Source of the DNA: Corallochytrium limacisporum
Lineage: Eukaryota > Opisthokonta
Direction of reading: 5' to 3'
Assembly: GCA_002811645.1 (NCBI GenBank)
Contig: PDIP01000003.1
Coordinates: 451,519 to 515,518, forward strand
Length of the DNA stretch: 64,000 nt
Shown piece by piece: positions 41,669-50,717 of this stretch (position 1 is the first letter of the stretch; each line of letters starts with the position of its first letter). The translations under genes were made by a program, and so were the position numbers. The notes beneath the pieces were generated by a model. That model worked only from the letters and a program-made list of their open reading frames with translations. It was not told the DNA's origin and made no database searches.

Positions 41669-42509
41669 AGTTGCAGATTTAAGGGCTCAACTATGCGCAA
41701 TCGTTTCTTCACTGTGATGAGTGCTCTCCGCTCGAATGTTTACTTATTGCGGAGTGTAGCGAAATGCCATAAGTAGCTCTGCAGCAAGGTCCAATACAAA
41801 CCAAGTTAACCCCAACACTACTCCTCCACACAGTATACATCCGTACACCACACTTGCGTTGTACACTTGCAGTCCTACCCTCCACCACGCGAGTCACGCG
41901 GGTTAAAGGGGAGAGACTGAACTATGGTACGCTAGTACTCAAAGAAAACTGCGAGTGTGCGCTCAATGTGGGGAGCCCTTTAATCAGTCACACAATGATT
42001 ATCAATCATAAATAAAATCAAAGGGAGTCTTATTTATTACTGTTTCTTGGGGGATGGTATCTGCTGAGCTTGTTTGCAATTTTGGGATCTCCCCCAACCC
42101 CCCTACCCAGCAGGCGACGGCCCATACAAAAGGACCCTCAGCCTGGGCTGCTTGCCTCTCTTCTCGCGCCTGTATTTCCAAGGTCTCACCCCACCTCCTT
42201 TGGCGTGACTTTCGGTACTTTCATTATGGATCTGTGGATGGTTTTGGAGGGAAATATGGGCCATTGTCCGTTCTCTGGTGACACTGGGCAACTAAAACCG
42301 CGAATGTATACCATTTCTGCGATATTTGGCGGTTTTTTCCTGCCATTAGCCCCTTCCCCGCCGCGTTTCTCTTCGCCCCTGCCTCTTTCTTCTTCCAACC
42401 TTCTGCTTGTCCGCTCCCTCCTTTCCTCCCTTTCATGCGGCAGCAGTTGGGGCTCCGATAGAGACTTCTGCGACATACAACTGCTGGGCCAGTGGAAGGC
42501 TCCTACTGG

Positions 42510-45500
42510 TAGTGAAGGTCCTGGGATGAAATGATCAGTACTGTAGAAGGAAACCTAGATCGGGGTCATTCTCTTGTCCCTCCCTCAATCCTGCCTACGA
42601 TAAGCTCGTCCCGCACGGCGAGCCGACAATGTAGCCTTGGGCGTTGTCAAACAACCACCGCCCTGCCGCCACACACAGGTCCAAAGGCGACCAGACTGCT
42701 CGCCCCAAAAGAGTCTTTTTTTTTTTATTGTTATGCCTTTTGGGCGGCCGTTCATCTCATTGCACACCTGGCTAGAGGTCCTTCCAAAATGAATAGGAAT
42801 ATTTCGCCCATACAAACCGCACACTGAAGGTGCTGTCATATCTATCACAATGCAGACCAGGATAGATCGTCTGGAAGGGTTCAGGTGAGGTAAGTGAAGC
42901 TTGAGTAGTTTTCTGGCCTCTGAGTCTGCCTTGGTTCTATCTCGCACCTTAATCAGAAAGTGCTGAATCGTCGTTATGGTCTTGGAACGGCGAACTGCGC
43001 CTGATCCTTCACATAATATGTCTCCTAAACCGGAGCAATGAGATCGATATGAGTCTTTCCTTCTTATGTCCCATAGGCCAGGAGGTAAGGATCGAAGGGA
43101 CGAATTATCCATGTCCCGGGGAAACATATACTACAAGTATTCTCCCTGGTTTATTAAATATAGTGAAAGCATGCAAAATGACATAAGGTGCTAAGGCGAG
43201 GTGGGGAACTTTGTGACGTCCTTGGTCCAAGGAAAGTGAGCCCCAGGTATAGCAACATTTTGGTAGCCGGATGGGAATTTCATTTGTAGCCGTCCTACAG
43301 TGAACCCCTTGTCCTTGTCCTGCTACAGGCCCCTCGCATCCCTTGGTTGTTTATGTACACCTCTGGCGCATATAGCGAAACTATGGAGCACACAGGGCAG
43401 TATATTCACTATAGAAAGCGCGTGACAATGGATCAATTGGATGACTGTCCTTGGAATAGTAAGGTTTGAACTTGGTCCCAAAACACTGGCAATCTCCGCA
43501 AACCTCTGTGAATCCTTTGTTTTCGGCCCGAAATTACCTCAGTTTGGGAGCTGATTGCTATAGGCCCCAAAATGTATAGGAGGCCCAGTCCCCATAATAA
43601 ATGTATGGGAATCAATTGCTTTGGTTGCTTAAGTACCGGACCAAACCCAGTTCCTACAGTACCCGATCAGGGGTCCAATGGATTGGTCCAAAGTGTGTCC
43701 AAATTTTCTCCCTGCTTTCACTATCGAAATCATTTCCTCTATACATAATAAAGCTGGTATATTTACTATGGATATTGTCAATTTATCGGTTTCAGTACTG
43801 AAAGACTGCGATTGATTCAGTATTCGATTCGCAAACGACCTCCTTTCCAGTACTGGATTCCTATAGCAGTCCACTTTAGTATGAGATTTGTATTGCGCTT
43901 TTCTGTCGGTTTAGTACTGAATATCCGGTACAAACACCAGCCAGGAACTTTCAGTACTGAAAACTTTTCTTCGTACATTGTCTATACTAAATTCCCTTTA
44001 CCTTATACCTGTCCAGTACTTAACCAGGGACATTGTTCAATATGCCCCTTCACTATAGGAAATGTATGACCATAAACTTGGTAGAAATATACTGGAAATT
44101 CCGGTGTTCAGTACTGAAGTATTGGGATGGAAAGTGTAATACATTTACTATTGAAACCATTCCGGTACACCGTCAACCAGTACAGAAATCGCACCGCAGT
44201 TGGTAGTGAAAGTACTGGTTTTAGCTACGGCGGTACGCAAACTACCAGGACCTCATTCTATACTAAATGTATGTAATTTTAGCTTCAGTACTGATGGAAC
44301 CCAAAAAATGGGCTCTCCATAGACATCAGTGTAATAATGTCTCTTCACGGTATATACCAAAATGCAGCGGAGAACTGCTCTGTGGTTGTTTAGTACTACT
44401 TAATTCCTAGTGAAATATTGGTAGTGAATGTAGGCAGTACATTTACTATAGAAAACGGCACCACTTCATCTCCCAGTACTGAAAAGGGGCCATAGGGACC
44501 AATTCTTCTTCTACTTCAGACACGGCGCATTTTTGGTACTGTCTAGTTTTTTACTAGCCATAGTGAACGGAGAAAAATGGCTAGGGCGAGGATTCTCCAA
44601 GGCGAGTCACTATGGCATGCCCCATTTCTTGGTGCGTTCAGTACCAGTGTCAATTTCAATAGTAAATGTATGGCATTTTGTTTCCATACTGAAAGTATAG
44701 TGGACGATTTTCGCGCCTTCGATTCAAAATTGGCCCGAGTGGCGGGCGGGTTCGAGGGGAGCACGATGAAGTGTGAAAGTTGCGAACTTTTCACTTTGAG
44801 TAAACCAAGAGGATGGTCTGGAGCCCGTTTGGATGGTTGGGTCGATTGGCATTGATACAATATATACATGATAGATACCCTGCCCAAGTACGATTGAATA
44901 GAATGCAGAATAAACGCCTAGAGTATAGTGTGTTTACTATTGGCATCTAAACTAGATAGCGAAGAGACCTATAGGGAAGAGGTAGTTTTGATCCGGAATT
45001 TCGATCCCCTCCTCATGGTGCATTCCTGTTGCTTTGGGAGTGGCAGCAGAAGTTTTTTCACGAGTCAGCTGCTTTCAACCTACAATGTCTGGAAGAAAAA
45101 ATTAAAAGCTACGAACGGGCGGATGAGAGGGGGGGCACTCGTGCAGGGATAGAATGTAGTCGGAGGGGAAGGTCAAATTTTCTTGTACGTGATTAACTAC
45201 TGAGTAGTTATAGTGAATGAGTACACAAATACTACCTAAACTCGTAGATCTCAGTACCTTTGCGTATTCGGAAGATGAGAGGAGGCCACGCGTTTCATTG
45301 CGGTCATGCACCGGAGTGCAGAAACGAGGACAAGCGCAAACCGAAGGAGAGATACATCGCTCCTGCAGACTGATAAAACATTGAAAAGAAAATTGCTAAA
45401 TGCAGCGGGGGAAAATGAAGGTCACTGATTTCACAAATGATTGTTTTGCATACTAAATGTACTTCGAAAATAATGTAGTAAAGCGGAAAATGAACGGAGC

Positions 45501-45639
45501 AGAACGAGGAGGGAAAGAGGGGGGAAAGGGTTCCCCATGCCGTGCTCTACAGGGACATCGTAGAGGCCCAGCACAGGTGATCACCCCTCGCACATGAACA
45601 TGTCCTTTGCGGCAATTAGCACAAAGGTGCAGTAGTGAA
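42510..45639. repeat. Recurrent TAGTGAA/TTCACTA words
   Basis: Seven-base word TAGTGAA on either strand at 42510, 43161, 43405, 43717, 44049, 44204, 44408, 44422, 44561, 45211 and 45633: eleven copies in 3.1 kb, against fewer than one expected. Longer forms such as TTCACTATAG recur. AAATGTAT is interspersed at 43570, 43599, 44062, 44266 and 44664. Confidence 0.75.
43794..44480. repeat. Cluster of AGTACT palindromes, mostly in (T)TCAGTACTGAA context
   Basis: AGTACT occurs at 43794, 43849, 43913, 43953, 44015, 44110, 44211, 44287, 44392 and 44475: ten copies in 690 bp, against about 0.2 expected by chance. Several are extended, near-perfect palindromes such as TTCAGTACTGAA (43792, 44108) and TTTCAGTACTGAAAA (43950). 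Spacing is irregular (40-105 bp), so it is not a simple tandem array. Confidence 0.85.
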
Positions 45640-45867
45640 TATATAGGTTCACCAAAGGTGCGGTATTGGACGTCCATCCAGTCGCAGAGGGGGTACGGGG
45701 GTGGGCAAGCCGAGGAACAACTTTTTGGCGGCAGTTGCGATGCACACCCTGGTTCCCGCGAGACGCGTTGCACCGTGCTGGTATAAGAAGGACAGTAGAT
45801 CAGTAAATTAGCCCGCTTGTAGACAGTTTTGTTAGTATCTAAAATTTACTCAAAAAGACAATTCAAC

Positions 45868-46428
45868 ATGCCACCTAAATCCAAGAAGAAGGGCACGCCC
45901 AAGAAGGGCAAGAAGGAGCCCAAGATGAAGATGATCAAGAAGGACAAGAACGCCCCCAAGCGTGCCATGTCTGCCTTCATGTTCTTCGGTAACGATATCC
46001 GTCCTCAACTCCGTCAGGAATACCCCGACGCCAAGATCACCCAGATTGCTGCCATCCTTGGTCAGCGCTGGAAAGCTCTGCCTCAAAAGGATCGTGTCAA
46101 GTACGAGAAGATGGCTGCGGCCGACAAGGAGCGCTACCAGCAGGAGAAGGCCCACTACGTGCCACCTCCTAACTTGAAGAAGGGCAAGCGCAAGAAAGAC
46201 CCTAACGCCCCCAAGCGCGCCATGTCTGCCTTCATGTACTACGCCAACGATGTGCGTGCCGTTCTGCGCCAGAAGCATCCCGACCTGAAGATCACTCAGA
46301 TTGCACAGATGATCGGTGAGCAGTGGCAAAACATGAATGAGAAGCAGCGCAAGACCTACGTTGAAAAGGCCGCCGCTGACAAGGCCCGCTACGATAAGGA
46401 ACGCGCTGCCTACGTCAAGAGCAAGTAA
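45868..46428 (+). CDS. Two-HMG-box chromatin protein
   Basis: Predicted protein of 186 aa from the ATG at 45868. A basic N-terminus (MPPKSKKKGTPKKGKK) is followed by two HMG boxes, about residues 27-98 and 110-182, each beginning (D)KNAPKRAMSAFMFF or DPNAPKRAMSAFMYY and ending in a basic helix with KARY or KERY. The boxes are of the non-sequence-specific HMGB/NHP6 type that bend DNA. Unlike animal HMGB1 there is no acidic tail: the protein ends at the second box. Codon use is highly biased to C, suggesting high expression. It sits next to the motif-dense 4.2-kb region. Confidence 0.93.
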   Translation: MPPKSKKKGTPKKGKKEPKMKMIKKDKNAPKRAMSAFMFFGNDIRPQLRQEYPDAKITQIAAILGQRWKALPQKDRVKYEKMAAADKERYQQEKAHYVPPPNLKKGKRKKDPNAPKRAMSAFMYYANDVRAVLRQKHPDLKITQIAQMIGEQWQNMNEKQRKTYVEKAAADKARYDKERAAYVKSK

Positions 46429-46536
46429 GTAATTTCCCATCCATTTTGAATACATATTTACATTGTTCCCATCGGAGAATGTTACATTATCCTTATGTTC
46501 TTTATGGACTACACAGTTTTCACACCATGGCTAAAC

Positions 46537-47124
46537 TTACCTTTTCCGTTTCCCATACTTTGCTATCATACGTTCTGCTATCGATGGCTTGGCTTGGGTG
46601 TCGGTTCCTGTTTTCTTTGGCATCGATTTGGCTGCCGGCTTCAAAGGAATGTCAGACTGCTGTTTCCTCTGTCCGGTTTGCTTGCGATCCCTTGACGTGG
46701 ACTGGCTCCGTTTGGCTGTGTAAGATGATGGTGGCCTTTGCTTGGTGTTTGCATTCTTCAGGTTTAAGAAGTCCACGGTCTCGATGGTGGTTACCGATGT
46801 CTTCGCCCCACCCTTGTGTTCACTAGACAGCGTCTTACTGATTCTTTTATCTTGAATGTCTATGCTGGTTTCACCTTCCTTGATTCCTCGTTTCTCTTCA
46901 AGGATTTTTTGTACATTCTCCCTACGCTCAGCACGAGCCCGGGCCTTCTCGGCTTTTTCTTGTTTGAGAAGCTTTTCCTGTGCTTTCTTCCTCCGTTCGT
47001 CCTTTCGTTTACGGAATCCCAAAATAAAATCTCGTCTGGCAGCAGGATCGAATTCAACAGTAATTTTGGTCGATCGATTGATGCGTCGCCCAGCTGGCTT
47101 CGTTTGTGGACGGTTCCGCCCCAT
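46537..47124 (-). CDS. NOL12: NOL12/Rrp17-like nucleolar protein
   Basis: Predicted protein of 195 aa. The N-terminal half carries the Nop25/NOL12 signature: VEFDPAARRDFILGFRKRK followed by a Lys/Arg/Glu-rich helix (ERRKKAQEKLLKQEKAEKAR). The rest is basic and low-complexity with a Lys/Arg end. NOL12 (213 aa in human; Rrp17 in yeast) acts in 5'-end trimming and separation of pre-rRNA in the nucleolus. Convergent with the HMG-box gene (108 bp). Confidence 0.85.
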   Translation of the reverse strand: MGRNRPQTKPAGRRINRSTKITVEFDPAARRDFILGFRKRKDERRKKAQEKLLKQEKAEKARARAERRENVQKILEEKRGIKEGETSIDIQDKRISKTLSSEHKGGAKTSVTTIETVDFLNLKNANTKQRPPSSYTAKRSQSTSRDRKQTGQRKQQSDIPLKPAAKSMPKKTGTDTQAKPSIAERMIAKYGKRKR

Positions 47125-48057
47125 TGTACTTCTCGATTATCATGTGACCCCTACGACCTCACATGCTTCAAAGCACCTATCAAGTGGTACTCACTGTCAC
47201 AAGCTTAAACGAAATGTGAAGTCCAGTGCCATTTGCTTTGTACCCTACGTGTTCTCTTGGCGTGGGCCTTGTACTCATGGGACTGACCCAAAGCCTGTCC
47301 ATCTGGTGTCCAGCACGCACAGCGAGTACCGCTGACCCGCGCACACGCAGCTTGGAATCATGTTCCTCTGCGACGAAATCAACAAATCTGCTCTTGATTG
47401 GTGGGTTTACATAGAAAATATACTGAAATCAAGCACCGGACTCTTCCTCCGCTTCACAGCCGGCTGGGACGCGGATGAAAAGATCCAGTACTGAAAGACC
47501 GGGAAGGTCCACACACCCTCCTCCCCCAGCCCAGGGTCCATTTGCTGCCGGCCGCTACCTTGAATAATTTGCTTGGCGCACTTCCGCGCCGCATGGGTTG
47601 ATAATAGATGCCACAGTGTCGGGGAGGTCGTTGGCTCATTGTCGCTGGTCTCCGAACGTAATGGTTTGCGGATGAATCCCAAGCCGTTATTCACGCGGGT
47701 ACAGGGGCAAATAGGTAAGCTGAGGGGATTTGCTTGCCTGTAGGCCATACGTGCACACACACACACACGCACACACGCAGACACACACACACACGCCAGA
47801 GAGCACACCGGCTCGGAAGCAGAGCGAAGTGTCAACCTACTGGCTCCGTGATATGCCGTACATAGCGGTTCCTTGGGGGTTGGCGACAATCGTTTGGGGT
47901 GCAGACCGACGGGCTGCCTATTTAAAGTTCTGCACCGCTGAATCGGATCTCTAGGAACCAGTTGTACGCTATGTGACGTGTAATTGAATGACTCGTGCCG
48001 TTCGGACCTGTGTTATAGAGACCAGCATGGTAGGTCCGTGAACAAATATTTTTGAAT
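47125..48057. other. Divergent intergenic region with CA microsatellite
   Basis: 933 bp without a supported gene. An imperfect (AC)n tract occupies about 47754-47796. One CAGTACTGAAAG word lies at 47487-47498, the same as in the 44-kb cluster. Confidence 0.6.
47754..47796. repeat. (AC)n microsatellite, imperfect
   Basis: About 43 bp of AC dinucleotides interrupted by ACGC and GCAG units. Confidence 0.9.
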
Positions 48058-49536
48058 ATGGTCATAGCAAACAAAATTGAACAGAATGCCACACGATGGG
48101 TGTCAGGTGTTGCCACTCGGATTGGCAAACAATTGGATGGGAACAAGGCTGCACAACGGGTCTTGTTCTCCGACTGGAATAAGTTCCGCGACAATTTTGT
48201 AAAGATTTGTGCGGACTGTCCACTAGGAGAAGAGTATGCGGTATATTTGAAAGAGCATGAAGAGGAATTTTACAACCTCTTCGTAGCGAAGGTACTTGGA
48301 AGCTTTCAAGAAGGACGGGATACTGAGCGTGCATTTGTTTCAGGAAAAATTCCCTTGGGCTTACGCAATGGGAGAAGTGCCCTTTATACACAGTCTAATG
48401 CATTGCTAACGTCACCAGCGGCTCGCAAGCGATTTCATCGAAGCCTTTGGCTGGGGCAGAAGCTCAAATCTTCTAGAGACAATTGGGAAGGAAGGGAACT
48501 GCTAGATTCATGTGATACATTGAGTGAGGTGGTGAGCCCCTTCCTTCGCAGTGCACGGAGTGAAGACAACATGAGGGCAATGCTGACCGCATGTAATGAA
48601 TGGCTGCAAAGACAGGATGAGGCCGAGGAAAAAGATGAAGGCACAAGCAAAGGGAGTGGATTCGTGACAGCCAAAGCGCTGCGCAAGATCTTGTACATTT
48701 TTGAAGCTGCACGGGCCCAATGGGCAAGGCAGGATCAGCTGGATCAGGGGACAATTCTGCAGCTAAGTAGTCTGTTGTCCTATTATATAGAACGGGTACT
48801 AGCGTCTGCTAGCCGCAAGGAGGCGGAAATCCTCCCTGCTATCTTGGCCTTTACGACCAGGAATGATGTGTGGATGGCTGCACGATCTCTCCTACAGATA
48901 TCCTACGGTTCTGTTGAGAAGGTATGGCTAAAGGAAAAGGTACGGACGCCATTCCTCATGGTACTCACTTCAAACATCCGTCGCATGACCCCCTCAAACG
49001 ACGAGGAAACTCTGTTGCGGCTGTGTTGTATCCTCGTAGCAAAGCTGATCATTGGCACCCCCGGGGCACCTAAGTCTGAGATCGGGTTCGAGCCTATGTC
49101 AGCTGCAATGAAGCATACTCCGTCTCAGTCACTCATCGATATGATGAGCGAAAAGAGTGGGCTTGCGCTTCCTAGTAGTGCTCCCAGTGAGGTTGTTGAA
49201 CAGTTGGTAGAGACCATGACGTGGTCTAGTTTAAGTGTGTTGCTGGATTTTGCAGGACACATGAGTGACATGGCCAACGAAGACCAGGGAACCGTTTCAG
49301 ACGGCCTTGGTGTGGACGCGGGCGACGATCTGGGTGTCATTATGGACACCCACGGTGCAGATTTAGAAGAAAACCATCCTACCCGCCGGAAACATTCAGA
49401 GGAGGACGCTGAGGACGATGACGGTGAGGAACAAGATGAGATGGCCTTGGACGCCAGTGGAAACGGTGCAGACCAGACCATGACGGCCGATGGCGAGAAA
49501 GTAGTAAAGAAACGCAAAACGCGTACAGCAAAATAA
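48058..49536 (+). CDS. Unrecognised helical nuclear-type protein
   Basis: Predicted protein of 492 aa from the ATG at 48058. I do not recognise the family. Residues 1-390 look like a helical repeat (alternating amphipathic helices, several Trp: NATRWVSGV, FSDWNKF, FHRSLWLG, MTWSSLSVLL). Residues 410-480 are very acidic (EEDAEDDDGEEQDE) and the C-terminus is a basic cluster (VKKRKTRTAK) that could be a nuclear/nucleolar localisation signal. The layout resembles helical-repeat ribosome-biogenesis or chromatin proteins, but this is only suggestive. Convergent with the next gene with just 40 bp between stops. Confidence 0.75.
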   Translation: MVIANKIEQNATRWVSGVATRIGKQLDGNKAAQRVLFSDWNKFRDNFVKICADCPLGEEYAVYLKEHEEEFYNLFVAKVLGSFQEGRDTERAFVSGKIPLGLRNGRSALYTQSNALLTSPAARKRFHRSLWLGQKLKSSRDNWEGRELLDSCDTLSEVVSPFLRSARSEDNMRAMLTACNEWLQRQDEAEEKDEGTSKGSGFVTAKALRKILYIFEAARAQWARQDQLDQGTILQLSSLLSYYIERVLASASRKEAEILPAILAFTTRNDVWMAARSLLQISYGSVEKVWLKEKVRTPFLMVLTSNIRRMTPSNDEETLLRLCCILVAKLIIGTPGAPKSEIGFEPMSAAMKHTPSQSLIDMMSEKSGLALPSSAPSEVVEQLVETMTWSSLSVLLDFAGHMSDMANEDQGTVSDGLGVDAGDDLGVIMDTHGADLEENHPTRRKHSEEDAEDDDGEEQDEMALDASGNGADQTMTADGEKVVKKRKTRTAK

Positions 49537-49576
49537 ACGGAACATACATTTATGTTTTAAATAACCACCTTTTTCT

Positions 49577-50443
49577 TTAGTCACTTGTTTCAGGGTTCCT
49601 GACCTTCCTGGGCCTGCCCCGTTTCTTCGGTTTGGCGGCAGCAGACTCATGGCGTTGCTTGTCAACGGTACGCGCATCTTCGTCCGATCTCGGACTTTTG
49701 GGCTTGCGACCACGGGTAGCTCTCTTCGGGTTCTCCACGTCCGCCGTCGGAGGATTTGGTAAATCAGGGCCCACTCCTACCAGTTCTTCTTCGCTCTCTT
49801 TCTTCTTGCTTGCCCTTTTCTTTGTCGACTTAGTTGTCTTGCTCTCACCTTTTGTCGTCCTTGTCCGTTTCGTCATCTTCTTCCGCGTGCCTAAACGAAC
49901 GTCAATTTCGTAGTCTCGCTGCGCCTGTGGCTTAGGATATCGCATAAGAAGGTAACCGGCTATTGTTTTCATTGCAATAAGTGAGCCAAATTGCCGATCG
50001 AAGTACCGGACGGCTTCTTCCTTGTCAAAGGTTGGTTCCAGCGCGATCTGCTTCTCCAAAATTTCTGATTTTGTCGTCGCCCAGTTAAAGTTAACAGCCC
50101 GCAACCATTCGTCGACTGTGTGTAGCGACCGGATGCCGGAATGCTTGAACTTTCTACGATGCTCCGAGGGTGCTAAGATCTCCTCAAGCTCGATCCTATC
50201 GGACTCTTTGAGGGATTTACCTTGGGGTGCTGGCGGAGGATCATTCTCTACTCCTTTCTTAGATTGTTTTCTGCTCTCCCGAAGCTTTACTCCTTTGCGT
50301 GACTCACTCTCTTGAACTTTGTTATCATCTTCGACGCCGTCAAAAATGTCACTTAGTGACACCATACCACGTTGTCTCCCTTGTCGAGGCGCTCCCACTC
50401 TGGGCCACCATGGACCAGACCGGATCAGTGCACGCCGTATCAT
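49577..50443 (-). CDS. Unrecognised basic protein with AT-hook and presequence-like N-terminus
   Basis: Predicted protein of 288 aa. The first 25 residues (MIRRALIRSGPWWPRVGAPR) are Arg-rich and lack acidic residues, like a mitochondrial presequence. Residues 90-180 form a folded-looking part (HTVDEWLRAVNFNWATTKSE, then FDRQFGSLIAMKTIAGYLLM). The last 100 residues are Lys/Arg/Ser-rich with two AT-hook-like motifs, ATRGRKPKSP and a canonical KKRGRPRKV near the end. AT-hooks bind the minor groove of AT-rich DNA. A mitochondrial-DNA-packaging role would fit both ends, but a nuclear role is equally possible if the N-terminus is not a presequence. Confidence 0.7.
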   Translation of the reverse strand: MIRRALIRSGPWWPRVGAPRQGRQRGMVSLSDIFDGVEDDNKVQESESRKGVKLRESRKQSKKGVENDPPPAPQGKSLKESDRIELEEILAPSEHRRKFKHSGIRSLHTVDEWLRAVNFNWATTKSEILEKQIALEPTFDKEEAVRYFDRQFGSLIAMKTIAGYLLMRYPKPQAQRDYEIDVRLGTRKKMTKRTRTTKGESKTTKSTKKRASKKKESEEELVGVGPDLPNPPTADVENPKRATRGRKPKSPRSDEDARTVDKQRHESAAAKPKKRGRPRKVRNPETSD

Positions 50444-50717
50444 GACGCTCCTTGTTTTCTCATCGTACTCTGTGTTCGATTACAAGCGACCTTGCGACTT
50501 CTTCCACAGTTGAAGATTGAAGTACCTAGTCTTCAGAAGTACCCGGTCGGAGCAAAATGCAGGCTATGACCTCCTCCGATAACAATTTTTGGGCAATGTG
50601 TATATCAATAATATACTAAGAAAATATACTGAATATCATATATTTTTATTGATTATAAAGGTGACAGCATTTTCTTCCTTTTGGCGGGCGAGGCAGTCAG
50701 AGGTACGGCAAGAAACC

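Larger units (their letters stand above)
41669..45867. other. 4.2-kb divergent gene-free region with recurrent short motifs
   Basis: No coding frame is supported between GRWD1 and the HMG-box gene. Within it, the palindrome AGTACT, the word TAGTGAA/TTCACTA and the word AAATGTAT recur far more often than chance (see separate entries). Poly-T lies at 42717-42726. The region is the largest gene-free stretch of the window. Confidence 0.6.

Noticed and set aside
45850-46455. 201-codon minus-strand frame opposite the HMG-box gene
   Set aside because: Same codon-bias effect; the Leu/Val/Gly-rich product is the complement of Lys/Ala/Glu codons.
48052-48057. Two extra codons before the orphan gene's ATG
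   Set aside because: The start would be a TTG; the ATG at 48058 was chosen.
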